Assembly: GCA_019056435.1 (NCBI GenBank)
Contig: CP077641.1
Span: forward strand, 248,001-312,000
DNA: 64,000 nucleotides
Direction of reading: 5' to 3'
Origin: Stutzerimonas stutzeri
GTDB taxonomy: Bacteria > Pseudomonadota > Gammaproteobacteria > Pseudomonadales > Pseudomonadaceae
In this document: positions 45,846 through 56,254 of the stretch, one piece after another
Numbering within the stretch: the stretch's first letter is position 1
Layout of the letters: each line of letters opens with the position of its first letter
Translations under genes and position numbers: made by a program
Notes under the pieces: model-generated
The model's database searches: none
What the model saw: the letters and a program-made list of their open reading frames with translations, nothing else
What the model was told of the DNA's origin: nothing

Positions 45846-46634
45846 CTACCCCTCCGCTGGTTTTTCGAGCTGCCGCTGGCGACGCTGCGCACGCGCCAGC
45901 CGCTGCGCCTCCTGCTGCCCTTCGGCAAGCACTTCCTGCACGTAGGCGATGTGCCGATGAATCACATCCCGCGCCTCGGTCGCACGGCGCGCCATGATCG
46001 CATCGTAGAGCTCCTGATGCTGCGCCATCAGCATGTCGCGCGTCTCGTTGCGCAAGGCATACATGCCGCCGATGTTCGTCACCACGTTGCGACGCAGCAG
46101 ATCGAACAGCCCACGAATGGTGTGCAACAAGACGGCGTTATGACTGGCTTCAGCGATCGCCAGGTGGAAACCCGCATCGGCTGCGCCCTCCTCGGCACGG
46201 CTGACGGTCCCGCCACGGGCGTAGCAATCCTGCAGCGTCGAGAAGGCTTCGCTGAGGCGTTGCCGGTCGACGTCAGTCGCCCGGATTGACGCGTAGTAAG
46301 CGCAACTGCCTTCCAGGGTATGCCGGAACTCAAGCAGGTCACGCTGCGCATCGGCGCTGTTTTCCAACAGATGCAGCAGCGGGTCGCTGAACGTTGAGCC
46401 CAACGACTCGGCGACGAAATTACCCCCGCCGTGCCGACTGACAATCAGCCCCCTGGCGGCCAGTTTCTGAATCGCCTCGCGCAGCGACGGGCGCGACACG
46501 CCGAACTGCTCCGCCAGCACACGCTCGGCCGGTAGGCGCGCCCCTGCCTTGAGCGTGCCTTCCAAGATCATCGCTTCCAGCTGCTCGACAATGTTGTCGG
46601 CCAGCCTCCGCTGGCGCACCACACCCACTTCCAT
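45846..46634 (-). CDS. lldR: GntR-family lactate regulator LldR
   Basis: FadR-subfamily repressor of the lactate operon, released by lactate. 262 residues from MEVGVVRQRR (a TTG five codons earlier is possible): winged helix LPAERVLAEQFGVSRPSLREAIQKLAARGLIVSRHGGG, then FCD effector domain with LLEFRHTLEGSCA, FHLAIAEASHN and HQELYDAI-type metal ligands. Divergent from lldP, with two operator-like sites between them. Homologues in P. stutzeri and E. coli do this job. Confidence 0.95.
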   Translation of the reverse strand: MEVGVVRQRRLADNIVEQLEAMILEGTLKAGARLPAERVLAEQFGVSRPSLREAIQKLAARGLIVSRHGGGNFVAESLGSTFSDPLLHLLENSADAQRDLLEFRHTLEGSCAYYASIRATDVDRQRLSEAFSTLQDCYARGGTVSRAEEGAADAGFHLAIAEASHNAVLLHTIRGLFDLLRRNVVTNIGGMYALRNETRDMLMAQHQELYDAIMARRATEARDVIHRHIAYVQEVLAEGQQEAQRLARAQRRQRQLEKPAEG

Positions 46635-46648
46635 CGCACGCTCACACA

Positions 46649-46665
46649 AATTGGTTTGACCACTA
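46649..46665. promoter_or_regulatory. LldR operator-like site near lldR
   Basis: AATTGGTTTGACCACTA shares the GGT-N3-ACC core with the perfect site at 46789. It lies 14 bases before the lldR start codon, suggesting autoregulation. Binding is inferred. Confidence 0.6.
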
Positions 46666-46788
46666 CGCGAACAACAAGACTAGACAGGCAGAAGGAGACT
46701 CGCAACCCGCGGCGCTGCGACCAAAGTCTATGACCATCGATTTGACGTCGCAGCAGCCAAGCTCTTACGCTGGCCAAACCTCGCTGAG

Positions 46789-46805
46789 AATTGGTATTAC
46801 CAATT
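46789..46805. promoter_or_regulatory. LldR operator upstream of lldP
   Basis: Perfect 17-base palindrome AATTGGTATTACCAATT. It matches the PdhR/LldR-type motif (AATTGGTNNNACCAATT). Lies 111 bases before the lldP start. Confidence 0.85.
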
Positions 46806-46916
46806 TACACGACGGACATCCAACAAGAAGAGGACTAGTCAATGCGGTCTCGATTCATCCGCCTGGTGCCGGCCCGACCGGCTCCTCAACAGCCCAACTC
46901 GATTCGGGGGCCTGAG

Positions 46917-48611
46917 ATGTCCAACGGTCTGCTTGCGCTGTTCGCCTTCACTCCAATTCTGCTTGCCGCAGTCCTGCTGATCGGCCTGCGCTGGCCAGCC
47001 AGCCGCGCCATGCCCGTGGTGTTCCTGTTCACGGCGGCCATCGGCCTGTTCATCTGGAACATGAGCCTGACGCGCATCATCGCGTCCACCCTGCAGGGCC
47101 TGGTCATCACCCTCGGCCTGCTGTGGATCATCTTCGGCGCCATCCTGCTGCTGAACACCCTGAAACACTCAGGCGGAATCACGGCCATTCGCGCCGGGTT
47201 CACCACGATCAGCCCGGACCGCCGTATCCAGGCGATCATCATTGCCTGGCTGTTCGGCTGTTTCATCGAAGGGGCATCCGGCTTCGGCACGCCCGCAGCG
47301 ATCGCCGCACCATTGCTGGTCGCCGTGGGCTTCCCGGCGATGGCCGCCGTATTGATGGGCATGTTGGTACAGAGCACGCCGGTGTCCTTCGGTGCCGTCG
47401 GCACACCCATCGTGGTCGGCGTGAACAGCGGTCTGGACACTGCGACCCTCGGCGTGCAGCTGGCCGCCCAAGGCTCCAGCTGGCCGATCTTCCTGCAGCA
47501 GATCACCAGCAGCGTCGCGATCACCCATGCCATCGTCGGCACCGTTATGCCACTGGTCATGGTGCTGATGCTGACGCGCTTCTTCGGCAAGGAGCGCAGC
47601 TGGAAAGCCGGCTTCGAGGTACTGCCCTTCGCGCTGTTCGCAGGTCTTGCGTTTACCTTGCCCTATGTCGCCACCGGCATTTTCCTGGGGCCTGAGTTTC
47701 CGTCCCTGCTCGGTGGCCTGGTAGGCCTGGCCATCGTCACGACCGCGGCTCACTTCGATTTCCTGGTGCCGAAAACCCGCTGGGATTTCGCAGAAGCGAA
47801 GGATTGGCCGGCCGAATGGGTCGGCACCATCGAGATGAAACTCGACGACCTCGCTGCGCGACCGATGAGCGCCTTTCGCGCATGGCTGCCCTATGTGCTG
47901 GTTGGCGCGATTCTGGTGATCAGCCGCGTCTTCCCGCAAGTATCCGCCGCGCTGAAATCCGTGTCCCTGGCCTTTGCGAACATTCTCGGCGAGACCGGCG
48001 TCAGCGCCAGCATCGAGCCGCTCTACCTGCCCGGCGGCATCCTGGTTGCGGTCGTGCTGATCACCTTCTTCATGCATGGCATGCGCGCCTCGGAACTCAA
48101 GGCTGCGGTCAAGGAGTCGAGCAGCGTACTGCTCAGCGCCGGCTTCGTGCTGCTGTTCACCGTGCCGATGGTGCGCATCCTGATCAATTCCGGTGTGAAC
48201 GCCGGTGATCTGCCGAGCATGCCGATCGCCATGGCCCGCTATGTGGCCGACAGCGTAGGTGGCATCTATCCGTTGCTGGCGCCTTCGGTGGGCGCGCTTG
48301 GTGCCTTCCTGGCTGGCTCGAACACCGTAAGCAACATGATGTTCAGCCAGTTCCAGTTCGGCGTGGCCCAGTCGCTAGGCATCTCCGGCGCCATGATCGT
48401 TGCAATCCAGGCGGTTGGCGCCGCGGCGGGCAACATGGTCGCGATCCATAACGTGGTCGCTGCCTCCGCCACCGTTGGCCTGCTTGGTCGTGAAGGCATC
48501 ACCCTGCGCAAGACCGTTTGGCCTACCCTGTACTACGTGCTGGCCACCGGCCTGATCGGCCTGCTGGCGATCTACGTGCTGGGCGTGACGGACCCGCTGG
48601 TCGGCGTCTGA
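46917..48611 (+). CDS. lldP: L-lactate permease
   Basis: Inner-membrane lactate (and glycolate) : proton symporter. 564 residues from [14 protein letters not shown] with about 12-14 membrane segments. Conserved [18 protein letters not shown] and [20 protein letters not shown] (residues near 117-135) and [22 protein letters not shown]. An ATG 75 bases upstream is in frame but has no homology. First gene of lldP-lldD-dld. Confidence 0.97.
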   Translation: MSNGLLALFAFTPILLAAVLLIGLRWPASRAMPVVFLFTAAIGLFIWNMSLTRIIASTLQGLVITLGLLWIIFGAILLLNTLKHSGGITAIRAGFTTISPDRRIQAIIIAWLFGCFIEGASGFGTPAAIAAPLLVAVGFPAMAAVLMGMLVQSTPVSFGAVGTPIVVGVNSGLDTATLGVQLAAQGSSWPIFLQQITSSVAITHAIVGTVMPLVMVLMLTRFFGKERSWKAGFEVLPFALFAGLAFTLPYVATGIFLGPEFPSLLGGLVGLAIVTTAAHFDFLVPKTRWDFAEAKDWPAEWVGTIEMKLDDLAARPMSAFRAWLPYVLVGAILVISRVFPQVSAALKSVSLAFANILGETGVSASIEPLYLPGGILVAVVLITFFMHGMRASELKAAVKESSSVLLSAGFVLLFTVPMVRILINSGVNAGDLPSMPIAMARYVADSVGGIYPLLAPSVGALGAFLAGSNTVSNMMFSQFQFGVAQSLGISGAMIVAIQAVGAAAGNMVAIHNVVAASATVGLLGREGITLRKTVWPTLYYVLATGLIGLLAIYVLGVTDPLVGV

Positions 48612-48622
48612 CAAATTGCATC

Positions 48623-48648
48623 CACGGCCCCGAACATCTCGGGCCGTG
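48623..48648. other. Hairpin between lldP and lldD
   Basis: Perfect stem CACGGCCC / GGGCCGTG without a T run. A second stem, GACCCGG / CCGGGTC, is at 48706-48724. Both are in the 147-base spacer, where they could protect the upstream message or set different levels of the two genes. Confidence 0.55.
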
Positions 48649-48758
48649 GCGTTCGACACTGGCCCCGGCCGCCGCGTGCGTCCAGGACCTCTTCGGTTCG
48701 AGCATGACCCGGAAAGACCGGGTCCCGACCGGCTTTGTTCACTCGGTGAGAACACACG

Positions 48759-49934
48759 ATGATCATCTCTGCCTCTACGGATTACCGCGCCGCCGCGAAA
48801 CGCAAACTTCCGCCTTTCCTGTTTCACTACGTCGACGGCGGTGCCTACGCGGAATACACCCTGCGCCGCAACGTCGATGACCTGGCCAGCATTGCCCTGC
48901 GTCAGCGCGTGTTGCGCAACATGTCGGAACTGAGCCTGGAAACCCAACTGTTCGGCGAGACCCTGTCGATGCCGGTCGCCCTGGCACCTGTCGGTCTGAC
49001 CGGCATGCTTGCCCGCCGCGGTGAAGTGCAGGCCGCTCGCGCCGCGGACAAGAAGGGCATCCCCTTCACGCTGTCCACGGTGTCAGTCTGCCCCATCGAG
49101 GAAGTCGCCCCGGCGATCAAGCGCCCCATGTGGTTCCAGCTCTACGTGCTCAAGGACCGCGGTTTCATGAAGAACGCGCTCGAGCGCGCCAAGGCAGCCG
49201 GCGTGACCACCCTCGTCTTCACTGTGGACATGCCCACCCCCGGCGCCCGGTACCGCGATGCGCATTCAGGCATGAGCGGCCCGAACGCCAATGTGCGGCG
49301 CATGCTACAAGCCATGACGCACCCCTTCTGGGCGTGGGACGTCGGTCTACACGGCAAGCCCCACGACCTCGGCAACATTTCCACCTACCGCGGTCACCCG
49401 ACGGGACTCGAAGACTACATCGGCTGGCTGGCAGCGAACTTCGACCCCTCGATCTCCTGGAAGGATCTGGAATGGATCCGCGAGTTCTGGGACGGCCCCA
49501 TGGTGATCAAGGGCATCCTCGATGCCGAGGACGCACGTGACGCGGTGACCTTCGGGGCCGATGGCATCATCGTGTCCAACCACGGCGGGCGTCAGCTCGA
49601 CGGCGTACTGTCCAGCGCGCGCGCCATGCCGGCCATCGCCGATGCGGTCAAGGGCGACCTGAAAATTCTCGCCGATTCCGGCATCCGCAACGGCCTCGAC
49701 GTGGTCCGCATGATCGCCCTGGGCGCCGACACCGTTCTGCTCGGCCGCGCCTTCGCCTATGCCCTGGCTGCCGATGGTGAGGCGGGCGTGACCAACCTGC
49801 TCAACCTGATCGAGAAGGAAATGCGTGTAGCGATGGTGCTCACTGGCGCCAAGTCCATCAGCGAAATAACGACCGATTCGCTGGTGCGCGAGGTGGACCA
49901 CTACCAGACCAGCCGCCACGTCGACCCGGCCTGA
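48759..49934 (+). CDS. lldD: L-lactate dehydrogenase (quinone-linked, FMN)
   Basis: Oxidises L-lactate to pyruvate and passes electrons to the membrane quinone pool. 391 residues, alpha-hydroxyacid oxidase barrel: [45 protein letters not shown] contact [10 protein letters not shown], and the catalytic His region [18 protein letters not shown]. No signal peptide. Cotranscribed with lldP and dld. Confidence 0.97.
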   Translation: MIISASTDYRAAAKRKLPPFLFHYVDGGAYAEYTLRRNVDDLASIALRQRVLRNMSELSLETQLFGETLSMPVALAPVGLTGMLARRGEVQAARAADKKGIPFTLSTVSVCPIEEVAPAIKRPMWFQLYVLKDRGFMKNALERAKAAGVTTLVFTVDMPTPGARYRDAHSGMSGPNANVRRMLQAMTHPFWAWDVGLHGKPHDLGNISTYRGHPTGLEDYIGWLAANFDPSISWKDLEWIREFWDGPMVIKGILDAEDARDAVTFGADGIIVSNHGGRQLDGVLSSARAMPAIADAVKGDLKILADSGIRNGLDVVRMIALGADTVLLGRAFAYALAADGEAGVTNLLNLIEKEMRVAMVLTGAKSISEITTDSLVREVDHYQTSRHVDPA

Positions 49935-49993
49935 CCGCTTACACCGAGACGCCGCGCGATCATCGACGCGGCCTGCCTGCTACCGGAGCCCGC

Positions 49994-52830
49994 ATGAACG
50001 CGTCTGCCACCCTACCGGGCGAATTTCTCGCCGCCGTCGAACGCCTCATTCCGTCGGAGCGGCTATTCGATGACCCGCTCTCGACCTTGGCCTTCGTACC
50101 GATGCCAGCTTCTATCGGCTGATCCCCAAGCTGGTGGTGCGGGTCGAGTCGGAGGCCGAGGTGATCGACCTGCTGAAGCTGGCCCAAGGCGCTCGCATTC
50201 CCGTGACGTTCCGCGCTGCGGGCACGAGCCTCTCGGGGCAGGCGATTTCCGATTCGGTGCTGATCGTGCTGGGCGATAACTGGAACGGCCGTGAACTGCG
50301 CAACGGCGGCGAGCAGATCCGCCTGCAGCCCGGCGTCATCGGCGCCAACGCCAACGCCATCCTTGCCCCGCTGCAGCGCAAGATCGGTCCAGACCCAGCC
50401 TCGATCAACGCCGCCAAGATCGGCGGCATCCTCGCCAACAACTCCAGCGGCATGTGCTGCGGCACGGCGCAGAACAGCTACCAGACGCTCGCTGGCCTGC
50501 GCCTGGTGCTGGCCGACGGCACCCTGGTCGACAGCGAAGATGCGGCGAGCGTCGCGGCGTTCCGCCAGAGCCACAGCGAACTGCTCGACCAGCTTGCCGA
50601 CCTCGGCCGCGCCACCCGCGCCAACACCGCGCTTGCGGAAAAGATTCGCCACAAGTACCGGCTGAAGAACACCACGGGCTTTTCGCTCAACGCCCTAATC
50701 GACTTCGACGACCCGCTCGACATCCTCAATCACTTGATGGTCGGCTCCGAAGGTACGCTCGGTTTCATCAGCGCGGTGACCTACCACACCGTGCCGGACC
50801 ACCCGCACAAGGCCAGCGCACTGGTCGTTTTTCCCGATGTGGAAACCTGCTGCCTCGCCGTACCGGTCCTCAAACAGCAACCGGTATCGGCCGTCGAACT
50901 GCTTGATCGCCGTAGCCTGCGCTCGGTGGAGAACAAGGCTGGCATGCCCGAATGGGTCAAGACGCTATCGGCCAACGCCTGTGCACTCTTGATCGAGTCG
51001 CGCGCGGCGAGCCAGACGCTGCTGCACGAGCAGATCAACCAGATCATGACGTCGATTGCGCATTTTCCGGTGGAGAAGCAGGTCGATTTCAGCGAGGACC
51101 CTGCCGTCTACAACCAGCTCTGGAAGATCCGCAAGGACACGTTTCCCGCTGTAGGAGCCGTGCGTCAGACCGGCACCACCGTGATCATCGAAGATGTCAC
51201 CTTCCCCCTCGAGCGGCTGGCCGAGGGCGTCAATCGCCTCATCCAGCTGTTCGATAAACACGCCTACCACGAGGCGATCCTCTTTGGCCATGCGCTGGAG
51301 GGCAACCTGCATTTCGTCTTCACCCAGGGGTTCGACGACCCGCAGCAAGTCGCGCGCTATGAAGCCTTCATGCAGGACGTGACCCAGCTGGTCGCCGTCG
51401 AGTTCGGCGGCGCTCTCAAGGCCGAACACGGCACCGGACGCAACATGGCGCCCTTCGTCGAACTGGAGTGGGGACCGGAGGCCTACGAGCTGATGTGGCG
51501 GATCAAGCGGCTGCTCGACCCACAGGGCATCCTTAACCCGGACGTGGTGTTGAGCGAAGACCCGCAGATTCATCTGAAACACCTCAAACCGATGCCAGCC
51601 GCCGACGAGATCGTCGACAAGTGCATCGAATGCGGTTTCTGCGAACCGGTCTGCCCGTCCAACGGCCTCACCCTGACGCCGCGGCAACGCATCGTGGTCT
51701 GGCGCGACATCCAGGCGCGCAAGCGTGCCGGGATCGATACCACCGAGCTGGAGCGCCTGTACGCCTATCACGGCATCGAGACCTGCGCCGCGACCGGCCT
51801 GTGCGCCCAGCGCTGCCCAGTCGGCATCAACACGGGCGATCTGGTGCGCAAGCTTCGCGGGGAGCAAGCCGACCATATCCGCGCGGCGAACTGGCTGGCC
51901 GACCATTTCAGCACGGCCGTGCAAGGCATGCGCTTCATGTTGCATGTTGCCAACGGTGCGCACCTCATGATGGGCACGCGCCTGTTGAGCAAGACGTCCG
52001 CGGCACTCGCCCGAGCCAGCCAGGGCCGCGTCCCGCAGTGGACGCCAGCCATGCCGCAGCCCCTGCAACGCCTGCATGTGCCCAAACCGGCGGATCAGGA
52101 CGAGCGTCCCCGCGTCGTTTATCTCGCCGCCTGCGTCTCGCGCGCCATGGGCCCAGCGGCGCGCGACCAGGAGCAGGAGCCACTGCTGGACACCACCCGC
52201 GCGCTGCTGGAAAAGGCCGGTTACCAGGTCGTCTTTCCCGACGACCTCAACAACCTCTGCTGCGGGCAGCCCTTCGCCTCCAAAGGTTACGCGGAACAGG
52301 CCGAACGCAAACGGCAGGAAACGCTTGATGCACTGCTCAAGGCCAGTCGTGGCGGGCTCGACCCCATCTATTGCGACACCAGCCCTTGCACCCTAAGGCT
52401 GGTGCAAGAGCTGAGCGAACCCCGCCTGCAGGTGTACGACCCCGTGCGTTTCATCCGCACACACCTGCTCGACAAGCTGGACTTCGAACCCCAGGACAGC
52501 CCAATCGCCGTCCACGTGACCTGCAGCACCCAACACCTCGGCGAAGCCCAGGCGCTGATCGACATAGCCCGTCGCTGCGCCAAGCAGGTCGTGGTGCCCG
52601 AAGGCATCCATTGCTGCGGGTTCGCCGGCGACAAGGGCTTTAGCACGCCCGAGCTCAACGCACACGCCTTGCGCAGCCTCAAGGAGGCGGTGCAGGTCTG
52701 CGAGGAAGGCATCTCCACCAGCCGCACCTGCGAGATCGGCCTGTCGCAGCATGGCGGTATCGATTATCACGGGCTCGTTTACCTGGTGAACCGAAACAGC
52801 CGCGCCAGAGCCGCTGCGGCGGTCAGCTAG
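49994..52830 (+). CDS. dld: FAD/iron-sulfur D-lactate dehydrogenase (apparent frameshift near start)
   Basis: Large FAD and Fe-S oxidoreductase, the D-lactate enzyme of the P. stutzeri type lactate operon. FAD domain with FRAAGTSLSGQAISDSVLIVLG and INAAKIGGILANNSSGMCCG; FAD-linked C domain with ALEGNLHFVFTQGF; two [4Fe-4S] motifs, CIECGFCEPVCPS and CAATGLCAQRCPVG (about 51620-51830); then two CCG domains with CCGQPF and CCGFAGDKGF. The start at 49994 (MNASATLPGEFLAAVERL) joins the main frame only if one G is added at about 50095 (STLAFGTDASFYRLIPK). Repaired length 945 residues. The alternative, a glycolate oxidase, is less likely in this operon. Confidence 0.9.
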
Positions 52831-52998
52831 CGAGCAGCCGGCAGCCAGCTGACACGCACGGATGAAACGCTTGAGCGCAACCGCAGTCGGACAAATAGAG
52901 CCCAGGCGACACACTGGGCCGAAAACCCGCCTCGGCGCCGCCGCGCAATTGCAGAATCAGGCAGGCCCGCCGGGAAGTTAACTCCCTGGAGGATGCTC

Positions 52999-53307
52999 AT
53001 GAAAAAATTTGCCCTACTTGCCGCCGCAGCCCTTATCGCCAGTCCCGCTGCGTTTGCTGCCGACAAAGACCTCTGCCAGCTCAACCTGCAAGAGATCGAC
53101 GACCTGATGGCCACCAACCAGGCCACACTCGGAGAGCCCGCACGCAGCGAAGCAGAGGAGCTGGTCGGCCAGGCTCGCCAGGCTCAACAAGCCGGCGATA
53201 CCGAAACCTGCATCGCCCATACCACCAAGGCCCTGCAGGAACTGAAAGGACCTGGCAGCTCCGACTCGAACGGCACCGCCGGCTCCGCCTCGGGCGCTGG
53301 TAACTGA
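52999..53307 (+). CDS. Small secreted protein of unknown function
   Basis: 102 residues: signal peptide MKKFALLAAAALIASPAAFA, then a charged helical segment with two cysteines (CQLNLQEIDDLMATNQATLG, TCIAHTTKALQEL) and a Ser/Gly-rich tail. A TGGAGG ribosome site precedes MKKF; an in-frame ATG six bases earlier is too close to it. Not recognised as a named family. It precedes ssrA on the same strand. Confidence 0.78.
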   Translation: MKKFALLAAAALIASPAAFAADKDLCQLNLQEIDDLMATNQATLGEPARSEAEELVGQARQAQQAGDTETCIAHTTKALQELKGPGSSDSNGTAGSASGAGN

Positions 53308-53390
53308 GTGGCCTGGGCAAGGCCGCCGCACCCGGCGGCCTCGCTACCCCTTGAAATCCGACAGATCACCTCCATCTAATCCATCAAGCG

Positions 53391-53420
53391 TTCGACGTAG
53401 CTCATCCTCTGGCGTACACT
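53391..53420 (+). promoter_or_regulatory. Possible ssrA promoter
   Basis: TTCGAC (53391-53396) and TACACT (53415-53420) with an 18-base spacer, ending 31 bases before the mature tmRNA 5' end. Plausible sigma-70 match but weak. Confidence 0.45.
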
Positions 53421-53451
53421 GCGCCGCACATGAGCACGCGATGCGTCTCAT

Positions 53452-53830
53452 GGGGCCGATTAGGATTCGACGCCGGTAACAAAGCTCTAGGTGCATGCCG
53501 AGTTGGTAACAGAACTCGTAAATCCACTGTTGCAAACTTATAGTTGCCAACGACGACAACTACGAAGGGTACGCGCTAGCCGCCTAACCTTCATCTGGTC
53601 GCTTCGGCGCCAGCGGTCACTAGGGGATGCCTGTAAACCCGAAATGACTGTCAGATAGAACAGGATCGCCGCCAAGTTCGCTGCAGACGTAACGGCTAAA
53701 TCTCATGCAGCTCGCTCCAAGCACCCTGCCAATCGGGCGGCGCGGAGTTAACTCAATAGATTTGGCTAAGCATGTAGTACCGACAGTGGAGAGCTGGCGG
53801 ACGGGGGTTCAAATCCCCCCGGCTCCACCA
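53452..53830 (+). ncRNA. ssrA: Transfer-messenger RNA (tmRNA)
   Basis: Rescues ribosomes stalled on broken mRNAs. One-piece tmRNA of 379 bases: 5' end GGGGCCGATTAGGATTCGAC and 3' end GGTTCAAATCCCCCCGGCTCCACCA form the tRNA-like domain with encoded CCA. The tag frame at 53546-53587 encodes ANDDNYEGYALAA followed by TAA; the last residues ALAA are the proteolysis signal. Works with SmpB (45324). Followed by a terminator and then by a less conserved region, a common place for insertions. Confidence 0.97.
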
Positions 53831-53872
53831 AACGCAAGTTTCCGCATGTTCCCACATGACCGGAAACACCCT

Positions 53873-53901
53873 GAAAGCCCGCCCTGTGCGGGCTTTCTTC
53901 C
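53873..53901 (+). terminator. Terminator after ssrA
   Basis: Perfect 10-bp stem GAAAGCCCGC / GCGGGCTTTC followed by TTCC. Beyond it, up to 54055, no gene or repeat was seen. Confidence 0.8.
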
Positions 53902-54055
53902 ATCTGCTGCGTAACACTGGGTTCCCTGGTGTCTCCTCAGATAGCGCTGAGCTCCCTTGCTCATAGATCAGCCAACCAGCCCGCGATAAGCACATACGAC
54001 CAGATATGGACATGCTGAACTACCGTCTTTGCCCGTGGCAGGCACTCAGGGCTGG

Positions 54056-55018
54056 TCAGGCTGCCACCGCAACAATACAACTCGATATATCCTGGCGAGC
54101 ACGCTCTTCGGGCTGTGCGCCCAATAAAGAGCTGCATCGCGAACGCAACCATTGTTCGCCCGGATCACTGTGAGCAGTCCCTCTCCAGACCATCGATAGC
54201 TCTTGCTGAGGAAGTGCAACTGGCACGGTTTCCACTCTCAAGCCACCCGAGCCGGACATGGCCTGCGCAACATATTCCGGCACGATGGCAATCATGCTGC
54301 TGCCTTCAAGTAGCATGGGTAAGGCGCTGAACTGCGGCACAGCAAGGACGACTTTACGTTCACGCCCAAGCGAATGGAGGGCCCGGTCGGCATTCTCGAT
54401 AACGTTACCCATGGACGACACCACCGCATGGGGCCGTCGACAGAACTCTTCCAGGTTCAGTGCGCCAGCCCGAGAGTCAGCCCGCAGCACCATTGGGCGA
54501 ATCGACCGCAAAAGCCTACTCCGCGCGTTGGCCGGCAGTTGCAAGGTATGGCTGATGCCAAGCGAAATTTCCCCGGATGCAAGCAGCTGCGGCAATTGCC
54601 ATTGATCGGCGCGACGTACCACAAGCCTTATGTTCGGTGCGTCAACGCGTAGGCTGCGCAGCAGAGTGGGTAACAAGGCGTACTCGACGTCATCGGAAAG
54701 TCCGATATGAAAAGTGGCTTCACTTGTTGCAGGGTCGAATGTCTGACACTTGCCCAGGGCAGCAGCAATGCTGTCGAGAGCAGGCGTCAGGTTGGAGAAA
54801 ATTTCTTGGGCGCGGGATGTAGGCTCCATTGCTCGCCCGGTTCGAATGAACAAGGGGTCATCGAACAGGTGACGTAGGCGCCCCAAGGCAGCGCTGACCG
54901 CTGGTTGCCCTAGGAACAGTTTTTCGCCAACACGGCTAACGTTTTTCTCGTGCATCATGGTTTCGAAAACTACCAGCAGATTGATATCCGCCCGACGCAA
55001 ATCGTTTCTGTTCATCAT
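54056..55018 (-). CDS. LysR-type transcriptional regulator (NodD-like)
   Basis: About 320 residues from MMNRNDLRRADINLL. Winged helix with LVVFETMMHEKNVSRVGEKLFLGQPAVSAALGRLRHLFDDPLFIRTGRAMEPT, the pattern of the NodD/NahR/SyrM group; then an effector-binding domain (FHIGLSDDVEYALLPTLLRSLR). It faces away from another LysR gene 55153-56091 and stands next to ssrA. No target operon is next to it. Base composition looks slightly less GC-rich than in the core genes. Confidence 0.88.
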   Translation of the reverse strand: MMNRNDLRRADINLLVVFETMMHEKNVSRVGEKLFLGQPAVSAALGRLRHLFDDPLFIRTGRAMEPTSRAQEIFSNLTPALDSIAAALGKCQTFDPATSEATFHIGLSDDVEYALLPTLLRSLRVDAPNIRLVVRRADQWQLPQLLASGEISLGISHTLQLPANARSRLLRSIRPMVLRADSRAGALNLEEFCRRPHAVVSSMGNVIENADRALHSLGRERKVVLAVPQFSALPMLLEGSSMIAIVPEYVAQAMSGSGGLRVETVPVALPQQELSMVWRGTAHSDPGEQWLRSRCSSLLGAQPEERARQDISSCIVAVAA

Positions 55019-55152
55019 GTAGGGCACCTACGCAGAGTTGAACAATTTTTGACTGTCGCCGATCAGGCTGTCAGGCGACGCAGCTTGAACACAGTATTGC
55101 CGTCGCGATTAACGAAGGGGTAGTGTCGCCCTGCGGCTAGCTGTGTCGCGGA

Positions 55153-56091
55153 ATGGGGAACGCCGGATTGAACCTCGAAGACCTGCAAACATTTGTTGAG
55201 GTCGCTGATGCTGGCGGAATCTCAGCCGCCGCGCGCCACCTTGGCGTTTCCAAATCAATCGTCAGTCGGCGACTGTTCCGACTGGAAGCGGACCTTGGCA
55301 TTCAGCTTCTCGCACGAACCACCCGTGGTGCCGCGCTTACAGAAGCGGGCATGACATTTCGGGAACATGCAGCCCGAGCCAGTGCCGAGATTGAGATGGC
55401 CAGGGAAACGATTCTTCCCACCGGGGATCTTCGTGGTCGATTGCGGGTCGCAGTGCCGCTTTCCTCCGGCCCGATACACTTTGCCCCTGTGCTTGCTGAG
55501 ATGGCACGCCGCTACCCTCGTCTTCAGATTGATGCGACCTACGGAGATCGCTTCGTCGACCTGGTCGCGGAAGGCTTCGATTGTGCCATCCGGGTCGGAG
55601 CCCTACGCGACTCGAACCTGCTGGCGAAACGCGTGGGCCAGATTTACGGCAAGCTCGTCGCCAGCCCGGACTACATCAAGGCACACGGATCACCCGAGAC
55701 GCCGGACGAAATCGCCGCCCACCAGGCGTTGCTCGGCGCCGAAAGTTGGCGCTTCATGGATGGAAACAAGGTCATCACCGTGCAACCGCAGGGACGTTTC
55801 AGGAGCGATAACGGCGCGGCGCTCGCGAGTGCTGCGGCAGCGGGGCTCGGTATTGCGTGGCTCCCCGATTGTGTGACTTACGAGTACCTGGCGTCCGGGG
55901 CACTCGTTCCGATCATGACTCGCTATCCGCTGCCAGTAGGAGACGTCTACATCGTGCGGCCGCCCAGCGCGCACCCAGCGCAAAAAGTGCGCATCCTCTC
56001 GGAGTTGATGATCGAATCATTTGAAAGAAATCCGCCTTTTACGGATGCGATAGCCAAGGTGGTAGCGGCGCGCAACCTTATGCCTGGCTGA
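55153..56091 (+). CDS. LysR-type transcriptional regulator
   Basis: 312 residues. Winged helix NLEDLQTFVEVADAGGISAAARHLGVSKSIVSRRLFRLEADLGIQLLARTTRGAALTEAG and substrate domain with GRLRVAVPLSSGPIHFAPVLAEMARRYP and DNGAALASAAAAGLGIAWLPD, the common CrgA/DsdC-like form that often regulates quinone reductases or efflux genes. A start at MGNAGLNLED or at a later codon is possible. Divergent from the preceding LysR gene; no structural gene shares the intergenic space. Confidence 0.9.
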   Translation: MGNAGLNLEDLQTFVEVADAGGISAAARHLGVSKSIVSRRLFRLEADLGIQLLARTTRGAALTEAGMTFREHAARASAEIEMARETILPTGDLRGRLRVAVPLSSGPIHFAPVLAEMARRYPRLQIDATYGDRFVDLVAEGFDCAIRVGALRDSNLLAKRVGQIYGKLVASPDYIKAHGSPETPDEIAAHQALLGAESWRFMDGNKVITVQPQGRFRSDNGAALASAAAAGLGIAWLPDCVTYEYLASGALVPIMTRYPLPVGDVYIVRPPSAHPAQKVRILSELMIESFERNPPFTDAIAKVVAARNLMPG

Positions 56092-56254
56092 TCTCCGCCG
56101 GACGGCGAACACAATCCCTGACTCAGTAAACCTATCCAGAACGCCTGAGCGGCGACGCCCGAGACCACGCATTGCGTCCGCCAGAAACAGACCCAGCGCG
56201 GCGGCAGAGTTTCGGCCCGCCAGGACTGCTGAGCTTATTGGTAAAAACGGCCTA

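Noticed and set aside
46842..46916. Upstream ATG of lldP at 46842
   Set aside because: The 25 extra residues are Arg/Pro-rich and the ATG at 46917 begins the conserved [11 protein letters not shown] membrane start.
53831..56254. Prophage or integrative island at ssrA
   Set aside because: No integrase, no phage genes and no duplicate of the ssrA 3' end within the window; kept only as a lead.
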